From: Arthrobacter terricola
GTDB lineage: Bacteria > Actinomycetota > Actinomycetes > Actinomycetales > Micrococcaceae
Assembly: GCF_004354015.1 (NCBI RefSeq)
Contig: NZ_SMRU01000021.1
Location: forward strand, 1 to 64,000
Length of the DNA stretch: 64,000 bases
Reading direction: 5' to 3'
The number at the start of each line of letters is the position of its first letter. Within the stretch, counting starts at the first letter, position 1. The translations under genes were made by a program, and so were the position numbers. The notes beneath the pieces are model-generated. The model was not told the DNA's origin. It did no database searches and saw only the letters and a program-made list of their open reading frames with translations. This document shows, piece after piece, positions 42,297 through 50,638 of this stretch.

Positions 42297-43211
42297 TTAC
42301 CTGTAATGGGATGCCGTCGTCCCAAGGATGATGAGGTAGACAACCACAGTGATGACGGCAAGCCCTGTTGCAATCCAACCAATGATCACAGCCGCCAAGG
42401 CAAGCCCGCGTCCTGCCTGTCCGCTTCTCTTGATCTGGGAAAGGGCCACGTGCCCGAGGATCAGCCCGACCACGCTGTTGAAGAAGACAACAATGAGCGA
42501 GGCGATCGCCATGCCGTTCGTTGGCCCGGGTGTCGTTACGGTCGGATTCGTGGCGTAAGCCCGTGGGGCACGTTCGACCTTCGCCGGAACCTCGTTCCTC
42601 CGGGGGTCCACGAGGGCTGCCAGCCACGCCCCTCCAATGCAGGTCAGGGCGACTAGAGGTCCGGCGTAGGGCGGGAGGGTCCAGGTGATCCGGCTGCTGG
42701 AAAGATTACCCAGAAGGGCGATTAGCCCGATGATAACCGCGACGGGGATGAGGACAAGGTAGCTGCGGGCAGGCCGGCCGCGGAGAACCAGCCACGAGGC
42801 GAAGTGGAGCGCCGTAAAGGAGGCGTAGACAGCGACCGGACCCGCCAACCCGATCGCACCGTAAGTCGAAACATAAGAAAACGGGAACCCCGGCAATGCG
42901 GCGAGGTTGGCTAGCACAAGGCCCAGCAGGACAAGGATGCCAGCAGGGAGGGTCAGAATTTTCTTCTTCGCCGCCAGGTAGAAACCGCCCAGGACAATAA
43001 TGAACCTGAATGCGAGCAGGGTGTAGCTGATGGCGGTCGCGGACTGGTAGCCGAAGGCTTGGATAAGCGGGGAGATCAAATAAAACAGGATCTGCCAGGA
43101 AACCACCACAATGGCTGCGCCCGCCAATACCCGGAGGATCCCGGGATTGCCATTCGGCACGGCTTCAGGTGCATCCGGTCGCGCAATGAGCGATGTCGAG
43201 TCTTCGGTCAT
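42297..43211 (-). CDS. eight-helix DUF4190 membrane protein
   Basis: A 304-residue protein with about eight membrane helices. It starts MTEDSTSLIARPDAPEA; the C-terminal DUF4190 unit is MAIASLIVVFFNSVVGLILG, HVALSQIKRSGQAGRGLAL and a last helix. A basic cytoplasmic stretch (LVDPRRNEVPAKVERAPRAY) separates it from the first six helices. AAAGGC precedes the ATG. This is the intact parent or sibling of the pseudogene at 18845. It follows the second two-component operon on the same strand with operator site 8 in between, so it may be a target of that system. Confidence 0.8.
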   Translation of the reverse strand: MTEDSTSLIARPDAPEAVPNGNPGILRVLAGAAIVVVSWQILFYLISPLIQAFGYQSATAISYTLLAFRFIIVLGGFYLAAKKKILTLPAGILVLLGLVLANLAALPGFPFSYVSTYGAIGLAGPVAVYASFTALHFASWLVLRGRPARSYLVLIPVAVIIGLIALLGNLSSSRITWTLPPYAGPLVALTCIGGAWLAALVDPRRNEVPAKVERAPRAYATNPTVTTPGPTNGMAIASLIVVFFNSVVGLILGHVALSQIKRSGQAGRGLALAAVIIGWIATGLAVITVVVYLIILGTTASHYR

Positions 43212-43359
43212 GATCAAGCCTTTCAGGACGTTCGTTGGGTGATTTGGGCGCAATAGTCCGCGGCCTCGTGAACGTGCGGCCGATGTGCTCGTACCCTGCG
43301 CCGGACTATATCGGGGTGTTCGCGAAGGGCGTGTGGTGGTGAGAATGGTCGGTCGGAAT

Positions 43360-43379
43360 TGTCCACCGAACTATGTACA
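43360..43379 (-). promoter_or_regulatory. operator-like 20-bp palindrome (site 8)
   Basis: TGTCCACCGAACTATGTACA, 149 bases upstream of the DUF4190 gene at 43211, just after the stop of the two-component co-sensor gene. Confidence 0.6.
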
Positions 43380-43399
43380 AAATGGCCCGGCGGGTCGGG

Positions 43400-44398
43400 T
43401 TACGCCCCCGGTTTTTGCTCGGGTATTTCTACAAGGGTCGGTTCGTTATGGTCATCCGGATCCGATGAAAGGATAGTGACACCTGTGCTGCCGCCCTGAG
43501 GCCTGAGGCGGGCCGTCACGGTTCCGCTTCTTGTCTGGTTGAGGATGCTGACGACGCGCTCCGATACTGCGGCCAACATCTTCGGTGTCAGTTCCTGTCG
43601 GCGGTCATCCAGGAGTTGGACGGTCACGCCGCGTTCCCTGGCCCGGCGCGCTGCTGCCACGACCTCAGCCGTGGCCAGCACGCGGCCACGGATCTCGTCG
43701 CGAAGCTGCGCCTCTATCAGGCGAAGTTCCTGCCGGTCCGCATCGGAGAGCTCGTGCTCCGGGTTTGCAATCTTGGTCAGCGCAGGGACTGTAACGTCAC
43801 GGACGTGCTCCAGCCACTGAGTGCGCGCCACATTGAGGGCACGTTCGGCGGCGTACCAATCTGCGGCCCCCTGCGCGTCCGCGGTGTATTGGGCGACCTT
43901 GTCGTCATTGGTACGCAACAGGTGTCCGATCCCGGTGGCTATGGTCAGCCAACCCACCGTGGCGATGTTCATCATCAGGCCGCCGACCAGACCGGTGCTT
44001 GTGCCGGCTGCCCATGAGGTGAGCAGCACCGCGGAAAGACCTGCCCCCGCCCATGACAGTGCCACCGGTCCTCGGAGACTGACTACAACCAACAGGGTGT
44101 ACGTGGCAGCCATGTGCCACGACGCATAGCCGGGCCATTTGTCGGTAGGCAGGACGCTGTCAACAAGGACCGTCATCGCGACCACAGTGGCAACGGCTGC
44201 GTACGCCTTCCACAGGGCCAGGCGGCCGGGTCCGGGAATGAGCACCAGGGCAGTCGCTGCGAGATAGATGACCATGGCCGTCAGGGTCTGCCACTCGGAC
44301 GAGACCATGTCCAGGGACAGTAGGCCCAGAGTGACGTGCAGAAGCGCGAACCCCGAGCACAGCACAATCATCACCCTCATGGAGATGGCGCGGATCAT
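43400..44398 (-). CDS. membrane accessory sensor of two-component operon 2 (no ATPase domain)
   Basis: A 332-residue paralogue of 27523-28503: five or six N-terminal helices, with PGYASWHMAATYTLLVVVSL matching PGYADWHPGALQCLFIVVAL, then a helical region LIEAQLRDEIRGRVLATAEV and RARERGVTVQLLDDRRQEL, and a short C-terminal sheet ending PTLVEIPEQ. No ATP-binding boxes. Start overlaps the kinase stop by four bases. The same organisation in two operons implies that this subunit is needed for signalling with the kinase; mechanism unknown. Confidence 0.76.
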   Translation of the reverse strand: MIRAISMRVMIVLCSGFALLHVTLGLLSLDMVSSEWQTLTAMVIYLAATALVLIPGPGRLALWKAYAAVATVVAMTVLVDSVLPTDKWPGYASWHMAATYTLLVVVSLRGPVALSWAGAGLSAVLLTSWAAGTSTGLVGGLMMNIATVGWLTIATGIGHLLRTNDDKVAQYTADAQGAADWYAAERALNVARTQWLEHVRDVTVPALTKIANPEHELSDADRQELRLIEAQLRDEIRGRVLATAEVVAAARRARERGVTVQLLDDRRQELTPKMLAAVSERVVSILNQTRSGTVTARLRPQGGSTGVTILSSDPDDHNEPTLVEIPEQKPGA

Positions 44399-45597
44399 GC
44401 TGGCGCTCCAGACCAGGTAAGCCGGACGTCGGTTCCAGCGCCGATGGTCGAGGTGACCGTGGCGGTTCCTCCGACAGCCTCCAGCCGCCCGATAATGGAT
44501 ACCTTGATCCCGAGCCTGCGGTCCGAGACCAGATCAGGATTGAAGCCCGAGCCGTTGTCTTTGACGGACACGATTACCCTGGCATCGTCTCCGGCCTTGT
44601 GACCGGTCACCCGCACTTCGCAGCGTGCCGCACCCGAGTGGCGTGCAGCGTTGTGGACAGCCTCGGTTGTCGCTTCAAATACCGCGCGTACCACCTCGCC
44701 CGGGAGGCGCAGCGTCTCCGTGGCGTCGCAAGTGACCACGACTTCCGGATCTTCGACACCGTCATCGACGGTGAATCTGATTCGGGCAGCCAATTCGGTG
44801 ACCGTCGCCGGGGCTGCCTTCGATTCTTCGCTGGCCTGGACGTCGAGGCGCTCCAGGGCGCTAGCCGCTAGCTCTGCGCTCGACTGACGTTCCGGTACCG
44901 ACACCGAACGCGCACCGGTGATCAACACCGTCATCACGCTGTCGTGAAGGAGCGCGTCCAGCCGGAGCCTCTCACTGCTCAAGGCTTTTTCTGCGGCGGC
45001 TTCACGGTACCGGAGGATTGCTTCCTCGGCGGAAGTGTCGACCCGGTGCGCGGCGCTGCGCAAAATGCCGATCGTCAGACAAATGATCAGGCCCATGACC
45101 GTCGCGAACGCCGCATCCTCCAAGGCGACCTGCAAGGACGCGGAAGCCGCCTGCGGCGTCGTCCTCACGACTGCGAAGACAACTCCGATGACGACCGTGT
45201 AGACACAGCCTGGAACGGTTCCGAAGGCGAATGCGCACCACACCGCGCCTACGTTGATGAGGGCCCACAGCCACGGTGTGCCGATCGTTTCGGGGACATT
45301 GGAAGGTACTGCAACGGGCCAGAGGAGCAGACCGAAAAGAACGAGAGCAGACAGAGCCGCGGCGGACCATGTGAGGCCTCGTCCGCGGATGGAGGCTACG
45401 ACGAATACGACCAACAAGCCGAGAAAGGACCATAAGAAGATGGCTTCCCACCAATCGGCTGTCCACCGCATCTGGGTGAGAATCTGGCCGAAGGTCTGCA
45501 AGAGAAGCAGTAGGGCGAACGCCGAGATGCCGCGGCCCATCAACTTATGGGTGTCCTTGGCCGAGACCCCGGACGGGGCCTCCACGAACACTTTCAC
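44395..45597 (-). CDS. NarL-family membrane histidine kinase (operon 2)
   Basis: A 400-residue sensor kinase, paralogue of 28496-29689. About six helices (24-180), then LDALLHDSVMTVL (H218) and a GHKL domain with N-box HNAARHSGAARC, G1 DNGSGF, RRLGIKVS and GAGTDVRL. It should pass phosphate to the regulator at 45594. ATG overlaps the regulator stop (ATGA). The short loops between helices again suggest sensing within the membrane. Confidence 0.88.
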   Translation of the reverse strand: MKVFVEAPSGVSAKDTHKLMGRGISAFALLLLLQTFGQILTQMRWTADWWEAIFLWSFLGLLVVFVVASIRGRGLTWSAAALSALVLFGLLLWPVAVPSNVPETIGTPWLWALINVGAVWCAFAFGTVPGCVYTVVIGVVFAVVRTTPQAASASLQVALEDAAFATVMGLIICLTIGILRSAAHRVDTSAEEAILRYREAAAEKALSSERLRLDALLHDSVMTVLITGARSVSVPERQSSAELAASALERLDVQASEESKAAPATVTELAARIRFTVDDGVEDPEVVVTCDATETLRLPGEVVRAVFEATTEAVHNAARHSGAARCEVRVTGHKAGDDARVIVSVKDNGSGFNPDLVSDRRLGIKVSIIGRLEAVGGTATVTSTIGAGTDVRLTWSGAPA

Positions 45598-46295
45598 TGA
45601 GCGGTGCCTTTAGGGCTCCGGCGAAGTCGTTTGTTAAGAGGCTGCGGTGGCGGCACAATCCCCTCTTCCACGGCGCGGATGTACAGCTTGATCTTGGTGT
45701 CGGCCGGCCGACCCGCAGCCGCAAACTTCTCCCGGATCCTGACGATATTCGTCTTAACAGTGCTGGAGGCAATGTTCATCCGGAGGGCCACCTGGTCCTG
45801 GCCAAAACCGGTCGCATACAGCGCGAGGCATTCCTTTTCCCGTTCGGAGAGGTTGGCCTCAACGAACTCGGTGTCTAATTCGATGGCTGTCGCGAGTTGT
45901 ATTTCGTCGATCGTTTCGCCGGCTGCCACCCGGCGCAGCTTCGAAAACGTTTCGGCCAACGGCTCCGTCTTAAGCGAGACACCCAATGCACCGTTTGCCA
46001 GCGCCTCATGAATATGTGCCTGGTTGGTTCCGACTGTGAAAGCCAGCACTTTGTACCCGGCACTGATCAGTCTGGCCGTGTTGTCGCCAGGACGCGATCC
46101 GTCAGCCAGCTGCAAGTCCAATGCGACGACATCACAAACATTACGACCCGCGTTCAACAAGGCGTCCACCGTCGGGGCTTTGCCGGCGTACGTGACACCG
46201 AATGGTTTGCCTTCCCGGTGGAGGCTAACCTCCATGCCGTTCATGAGCATGTCGTGGTCATCGATCACACACGCACGTACGGTTTCCACGCTCAC
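45594..46295 (-). CDS. LuxR/NarL-type response regulator (operon 2)
   Basis: A 233-residue regulator. Receiver with D12-D13, VALDLQLADGS (D60) and K109 in SLKTEP. LuxR-type helix-turn-helix: LSEREKECLALYATGFGQDQ then STVKTNIVRIREKFAAAGR. The C-terminal tail is basic (NKRLRRSPKG). GTG at 46295 follows GGGGGTGCAGG. Both regulators of the window share the phosphorylation-site sequence VALDL(S/Q)LADGS and a similar EDGI(L/V)PP-like end, so they are true paralogues and may recognise related DNA. Confidence 0.9.
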   Translation of the reverse strand: MSVETVRACVIDDHDMLMNGMEVSLHREGKPFGVTYAGKAPTVDALLNAGRNVCDVVALDLQLADGSRPGDNTARLISAGYKVLAFTVGTNQAHIHEALANGALGVSLKTEPLAETFSKLRRVAAGETIDEIQLATAIELDTEFVEANLSEREKECLALYATGFGQDQVALRMNIASSTVKTNIVRIREKFAAAGRPADTKIKLYIRAVEEGIVPPPQPLNKRLRRSPKGTAQ

Positions 46296-46313
46296 CCTGC
46301 ACCCCCAATATGG

Positions 46314-46330
46314 TCACCGACCGCCGGTGA
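46314..46330. promoter_or_regulatory. palindrome at the promoter of two-component operon 2
   Basis: TCACCG-ACCGC-CGGTGA, 19 bases before the GTG of the response regulator. It would form a hairpin in the leader or serve as an operator for autoregulation. Confidence 0.35.
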
Positions 46331-46576
46331 ACAGCATAAGTTTCTACATGCACGGGTGATGTTCCAAGTGTGACTTGCAAATGCGACGCAGCTCTGTAAC
46401 ATGCCTCACCGTCCTCGCGGGTGCGCGTGAACCGATGCTGAGTCCTGTTCTCGACGGGGGTCAGACGGCGCCCTGCGAGGATCGACTTGCGGACGCTCGG
46501 AACCCTAGGGTCACGAACCGTTTGTCACCCCGGACCAAAGCGGTGAAGTCCACCCTCAAACCAGGCCGGCGGGCAA

Positions 46577-47038
46577 CTAGTGGAACCTGATGAATGTCAC
46601 AGTCCACAGAACAACGAGTACCGAGGCAACCACCTCGCTGTAACCGACAACGAGAGCCCCGAGGGCAAGCTTGTCGCCGCGGCCACCGTCACGGCCGATC
46701 TGATTCCGGGCGACATGACCCAGGACAATCGCAGCCAGGGCAAGTCCCGAAACGCATGCTGCGACCAAGGCAACCACTGCCAAAGTGTTTGTCATTGATG
46801 CTCCCGCCGGCTTCGTTGCCTGCTCGGCCGGGACGAGTGCTGCGATCAGGAGAAGCGCAATGAGCGACACCCCGCCACCGACGAGCGCGAACATCGCATT
46901 ACTCGTCAGCCACGCGACAATCGCACAAAACACGACTCCGCTGAGTGAAATGGTCGCCAAGACCGTGGTGTTCACGGCCGCCATTTTGGTTCTCACACCG
47001 GCGATCGGTGACTGGATCACGACGTTTGTCGAACTCAT
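46577..47038 (-). CDS. DUF4190-like four-helix membrane protein
   Basis: A 153-residue protein with helices at VLATISLSGVVFCAIVAWLT, ALVGGGVSLIALLLIAALV, NTLAVVALVAACVSGLALAA and LGALVVGYSEVVASVLVVLW. The last two with IVLGHVARNQIGRDGGRGDK between them form a DUF4190 unit. AGGGGGA precedes the ATG. It is divergent from the 47244 lipoprotein gene. Sole gene in its transcription unit, as 280 bases separate it from the two-component operon. Confidence 0.72.
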   Translation of the reverse strand: MSSTNVVIQSPIAGVRTKMAAVNTTVLATISLSGVVFCAIVAWLTSNAMFALVGGGVSLIALLLIAALVPAEQATKPAGASMTNTLAVVALVAACVSGLALAAIVLGHVARNQIGRDGGRGDKLALGALVVGYSEVVASVLVVLWTVTFIRFH

Positions 47039-47125
47039 TTTTCCCCCTAATTGACGTGCACACTCACGGGCATCCTAGCCCAGCACATCGAACCTCCATG
47101 CTGAACAGGCAGAGCCACGCCCGGA

Positions 47126-47145
47126 CGTCCCCATTTCAGATGACA
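47126..47145 (+). promoter_or_regulatory. operator-like 20-bp palindrome (site 9)
   Basis: CGTCCCCATTTCAGATGACA, 99 bases upstream of the 47244 lipoprotein start. A weaker copy: GTCC and GACA arms are kept, the centre resembles site 5. Confidence 0.4.
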
Positions 47146-47243
47146 AAGAGACCATGGACCTGCGGAATGCGGTGCCCTGCCCTTCCAAAATCAGTAATCT
47201 AAGCCCGGTCCCACGTCATGGGAATGGGGAAATGGAGGACAAT

Positions 47244-47612
47244 ATGGTTCACAACAAGACGATGCGCTTTACCCTCGCACTTGCCGGCGTTGTTATCGCC
47301 TCATCCGTCGCAGCCTGCGGAGCAGCGCCGAGCCTGGCCGGCAATTGGAAGGCCGATGACGGAACAGGGATGAAGGTTATTTCATCAAACGGCGCATGCA
47401 GCGGTATGTACTACAACGGCTCCACACCGCTGGACATTGGCGGGGGCATGTCATGCTCGCTATCCGACAAGAAGGGCAGTGACGGCCGCTACTCCCTTGT
47501 CGTCTCCCAGCCGCCAAACCAGGCCTCATACGAAGTGGAATTCAACGGCAACGACACAGCCACCGTCTACAGCTCGTCAGGCAGCCGCTTGTATTCGATG
47601 GCACGGCAATAA
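47244..47612 (+). CDS. small lipoprotein
   Basis: A 122-residue lipoprotein: signal FTLALAGVVIASSVAAC, then a small beta-rich domain LAGNWKADDGTGMKVISSNG and ACSGMYYNGSTPLD, MSCSLSDKKGSD, YEVEFNGNDTATVYSSSGSR. The G-x-W-x-(x)DD-G pattern followed by alternating strands resembles small lipocalin-like or META-like lipoproteins. GGAGG lies eight bases before ATG at 47244. Confidence 0.7.
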   Translation: MVHNKTMRFTLALAGVVIASSVAACGAAPSLAGNWKADDGTGMKVISSNGACSGMYYNGSTPLDIGGGMSCSLSDKKGSDGRYSLVVSQPPNQASYEVEFNGNDTATVYSSSGSRLYSMARQ

Positions 47613-47786
47613 CTATCGGTACGCCCCGGCGATTTAGCGCAAACCACGGCAGCCATGTCGCATCCCGCCGACAGCCGGAGACAAGTCTGCGCCACCGGGG
47701 GTCTTCGCCGTCACAGCCGTCACCAAGCGGTGCACAAGAGAGCCCGAACGGACTTGACCTTCGACATGAGTGAGGAAGCAAACGAA

Positions 47787-48704
47787 ATGGTAGCCAGGCG
47801 CCTTCAACACCGTCCCGACGAACGTGGAGAGAACGCTCCTCTAGGCATCAACTGTGGAAAAAATCGAGGCTCGAAGCGAAAACTAGCGCAGCGCGGCGTT
47901 ACGGCTGTAGCCGTTCTGGTCTTACTGTCCGGCTGCGCGAACCCCGGCTCATCGAGCGCTGCGCCGCCAGCAAACCCGACCGCTAATACCACCTCGGACC
48001 CGACGGACATGCCCACCTCAAGCACTCCCGATGAACCTTCGCCCACGGCAACCCAGGCCCCCCTAACGCTGGGATCGGGGAACAGCTACACCGTCATAGT
48101 GAAGGACTCCCAGGGATACGCCCAAGAAGCCACCCTCACCCTCTACCCCGGTTATCGAGGCAGTGACCGTTCCGCCTTGGACGCGGGGTGGGCGGCTGTG
48201 GGAGGGACCGGCGCAGACCCGTGCATTGACGTGAACCCGAGCAACGACATGGTCACGAATTACATATTCAGAACTGACACCGCCTACTTTGTCTTTGGGA
48301 CGCTCACGATCAAAAACAACTCCAATGGGTTCAGTCCGCAGCCGACGACCTGGCAATGGGTTGGGAACACAGGAGCCGGGGGTGACCTAGTCACCTCACC
48401 CGACGCTTCGATAGACACAGACTTCGCTGTTATGGGGGCGGGGTACAGCAGCGGTGGGGAATGCGACGGCCTGACAACAGGTGGATTCATGATGAATCCA
48501 AAATGGAACGGATCCAGCAACCAATGGGGGCCGGTCCCCATTGCAATAGCAATAAGTGGCGTATACACACCGAACCACCCGTCCGGAAACTTGAAGGACA
48601 TCAACGCCTTTATCCTCGGCGAGGGCCCCTTCGGAACTCCCGTCACCGACTCAACGGGCAAACAACGTCAAGGCATACCCCTCCCCATGCCGGCCGGGTC
48701 CTGA
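47787..48704 (+). CDS. hypothetical lipoprotein
   Basis: A 305-residue lipoprotein with a long basic pre-signal region (KNRGSKRKLAQRG), signal TAVAVLVLLSGC, a Ser/Thr/Pro linker and a beta-rich domain (YTVIVKDSQGYAQEATLTLY, YFVFGTLTIKNNSNGFSPQP, PVPIAIAISGVYTPNHPSGN). The TLTIKNNSNGFSP segment recalls DUF4352-type extracellular domains. ATG at 47787 follows GAGGAAG; an upstream ATG (47766) is in frame. Same strand as, and 174 bases after, the 47244 gene. Confidence 0.65.
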   Translation: MVARRLQHRPDERGENAPLGINCGKNRGSKRKLAQRGVTAVAVLVLLSGCANPGSSSAAPPANPTANTTSDPTDMPTSSTPDEPSPTATQAPLTLGSGNSYTVIVKDSQGYAQEATLTLYPGYRGSDRSALDAGWAAVGGTGADPCIDVNPSNDMVTNYIFRTDTAYFVFGTLTIKNNSNGFSPQPTTWQWVGNTGAGGDLVTSPDASIDTDFAVMGAGYSSGGECDGLTTGGFMMNPKWNGSSNQWGPVPIAIAISGVYTPNHPSGNLKDINAFILGEGPFGTPVTDSTGKQRQGIPLPMPAGS

Positions 48705-48914
48705 CACTAATCCCATGCTCTTTTGCGCTTTGCATCGCTGTATCGGCTAACCGCCATGACTACATTGAACGGCCAAATACTGCATAACTGCTATTTTAAG
48801 CCAGACGACGTTTTCTCCGCAATTTCGCCCCCCCTGACTGGGAATACCAACCCTTCGAGTGACCAAGGGACGGACCAGTCAGTTATCGTATACAGCCCTC
48901 CGACAGGAAAAAAC

Positions 48915-49660
48915 GTGACAGCAGTCAACAATGAAATTCTCGGCACTCATCGTCACCCCGCCGCCGCGCCTTCTAGGCCTTCCGAAGTGGCTCGAAAGCT
49001 CGGGGCACTGGGAGCGCATCTTTCAGCGGCCACAGCGGCAACAGTAACACTCGCCGTCGTCCTGTCAGGCTGCACAAGCTATGGCCCCTTGGGAAAGGAC
49101 GATCTTAAAACGTCTTGGACGGCGATTGGAGGCTCGGCGGACCGCGGGGTGTCGGGCCCCGACGGGATCCTCCACGAGATTAAAGACAACACCGTCTATG
49201 CGCCTTCGACGTGCAGCATCCTGGCAGGCCCGGATGTCGCGTCCCCCTATGCGCTGGACGATCTGGGCAGCAGCGATCCCGGCTTCAGCGGTAACTTCAA
49301 TTCTCCTTCACGCCCCTCCCCGTCACCCGGTTCAATCCCTCCCCCGGACTTTCTGACTACCTCGGAGGCACACGATTGTTCGCTACCGAGCAGAAGGCAA
49401 CGGATTACTTCAACGCGGTCACCGGAGCACTCAACACGTGCCACAGCGTTGAGACGACCTACAAGGGATCTGCGAGCCGGGTCACCTGGGTCAAAGGGCC
49501 GTACGCCACACAGGGGACGATCACATGGAGTGTAGGAAAGGTGACGGGCCTTCTGATCCGTAAAGGGAACATCGTCCTGGTCGCGCATTCCGTATCCTCG
49601 AACGTACCCGACATTGCCGTAGACGCTGCAAAACTGTCCCAGGCGATGGGGGCTTCCTGA
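48915..49660 (+). pseudogene. frameshifted PknH-sensor-like lipoprotein gene
   Basis: GTG at 48915 (AGGA eight bases upstream) opens a lipoprotein: TATVTLAVVLSGCTSYGPLG, then STCSILAGPDVASPYALDDL and SSDPGFSGNFNS. From about 49320 the natural continuation lies in the next frame: SDYLGGTRLFATEQKATDYF, NAVTGALNTCHSVET and AAKLSQAMGAS to 49660. The intact paralogue at 16501 has KDYRGNARLFPDETKASAYY and ALRNCPFLDT at the same places, so one base was lost in the C-rich stretch near 49310. A real mutation or a homopolymer error. Confidence 0.78.
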
Positions 49661-50103
49661 ACTTTTCTCTCAATCTGGGCTGCAATTTGTCCGACGGCGC
49701 AGCGTCCTTCTCCCCTACTCGGGCATGCTCTTTTCTTCATGCAAGCTCGTACTGGACAAGATGATTGACCATTTCGGAGTTGAACCCGACGGCTGTCAAA
49801 GCTGGCGCGCTGTCGCTGACCGGGCGATCCTCTGGATCCAGGAGCTGAGCGACTCAGACCCGAACCTGCAACGGGAAGCCAGTCGAATCAGCACGCGGCT
49901 GCCGAAGTCGTTTGCACGGAGAGGTTTACCGTCGTTGGTCCTTCAGCCAATAACCCACGGCACCTTACGTTCTACAGCCGCCAGCGATTGCGTGGTTCAC
50001 GTCAATACGGCTTTCGGAGGCACAGGGCGTCGACGTGGTGCTGCAGGAGGAATCCCCAAGTGCTGCTCAGGGCCACAAGGGCATTCCTCCTGCTGCATGG
50101 CCT
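49661..50103. other. intergenic, no supportable gene
   Basis: About 440 bases. One plus-strand frame from 49725 has a helical stretch (CQSWRAVADRAILWIQELSD) of some appeal but continues into Cys/Ser/Arg-rich sequence over the next gene. I cannot support a gene here. Confidence 0.4.
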
Positions 50104-50253
50104 CTACTGCCAGTGTCCGTCGTGGGTGGGGCACAGGTAGCCGGTTGAGCGGCAGGTGCTGCAGGTCAGAGTGTCGCCCAGAATGCTCTTCCTGGTCTGA
50201 CCGTCGCAGTCACGACAGACAGACAGGCTGCTGTAGCACTTGTTGCATGTCAT
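50104..50253 (-). CDS. 49-residue zinc-ribbon protein
   Basis: Starts MTCNKCYSSLSVCRDCDGQT and continues with LTCSTCRSTGYLCPTHDGHW. Pairs CNKC, CRDC and CSTC plus C-x2-H provide two probable zinc sites, like half of a DnaJ Cys-rich domain. AAGGAG lies eight bases before ATG at 50253. Role unknown, probably a small RNA- or protein-binding factor. Operator-like site 10 is 222 bases upstream. Confidence 0.7.
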   Translation of the reverse strand: MTCNKCYSSLSVCRDCDGQTRKSILGDTLTCSTCRSTGYLCPTHDGHWQ

Positions 50254-50638
50254 CTTTGTTCTCCTTATTTTCTCGCTAGCCGGATGCGGCGCACCCAACT
50301 CATGCGTACCTATGAACCAGGACTCCCCCGCTTCCAGATCTGGATCTGGGCAGGCGACAAGAAACTGTCGCTAACTGTCCTGAGGAGACCGACCGCTGGC
50401 TGGGACGTGCTCCAAGCTGGATGCTATCCGGCACCAATGGCCAGCTGAAGGGCATGCTTCTGTGATCGTTCGAAATGTCCACCGAAGCGCGGACAAACCC
50501 GCGCGGATTGTGTGGACCGAGGGCGCTGCAAGTTGCGTCTTCAACGCCAACTTCTATAAAGAAGCGCCGCAACAGCAACTCCGGGCTGAACCCGCCGACC
50601 CTGCAGCTTTACGGTGACCATCGCCCCGGCAAAGAGGT
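50254..50638. other. intergenic, holds operator-like site 10
   Basis: About 385 bases without a supportable gene; the only recognisable structure is the motif at 50476. Confidence 0.45.
50476..50495. promoter_or_regulatory. operator-like 20-bp palindrome (site 10)
   Basis: TGTCCACCGAAGCGCGGACA: perfect TGTCC/GGACA arms. Upstream of the zinc-ribbon gene; it is almost identical to site 2. Confidence 0.6.

Noticed and set aside
49725..50279. Plus-strand frame of 184 codons
   Set aside because: The first 60 residues are somewhat protein-like, but the rest is Cys/Ser/Arg-rich and antisense to the well-supported zinc-ribbon gene.
17384..50495. 20-bp motif as a LexA or CIRCE box
   Set aside because: Arms TGTNCCCC differ from actinobacterial LexA (CGAAC-N4-GTTCG) and from HrcA CIRCE (TTAGCACTC); the GAA centre is only a chance likeness.
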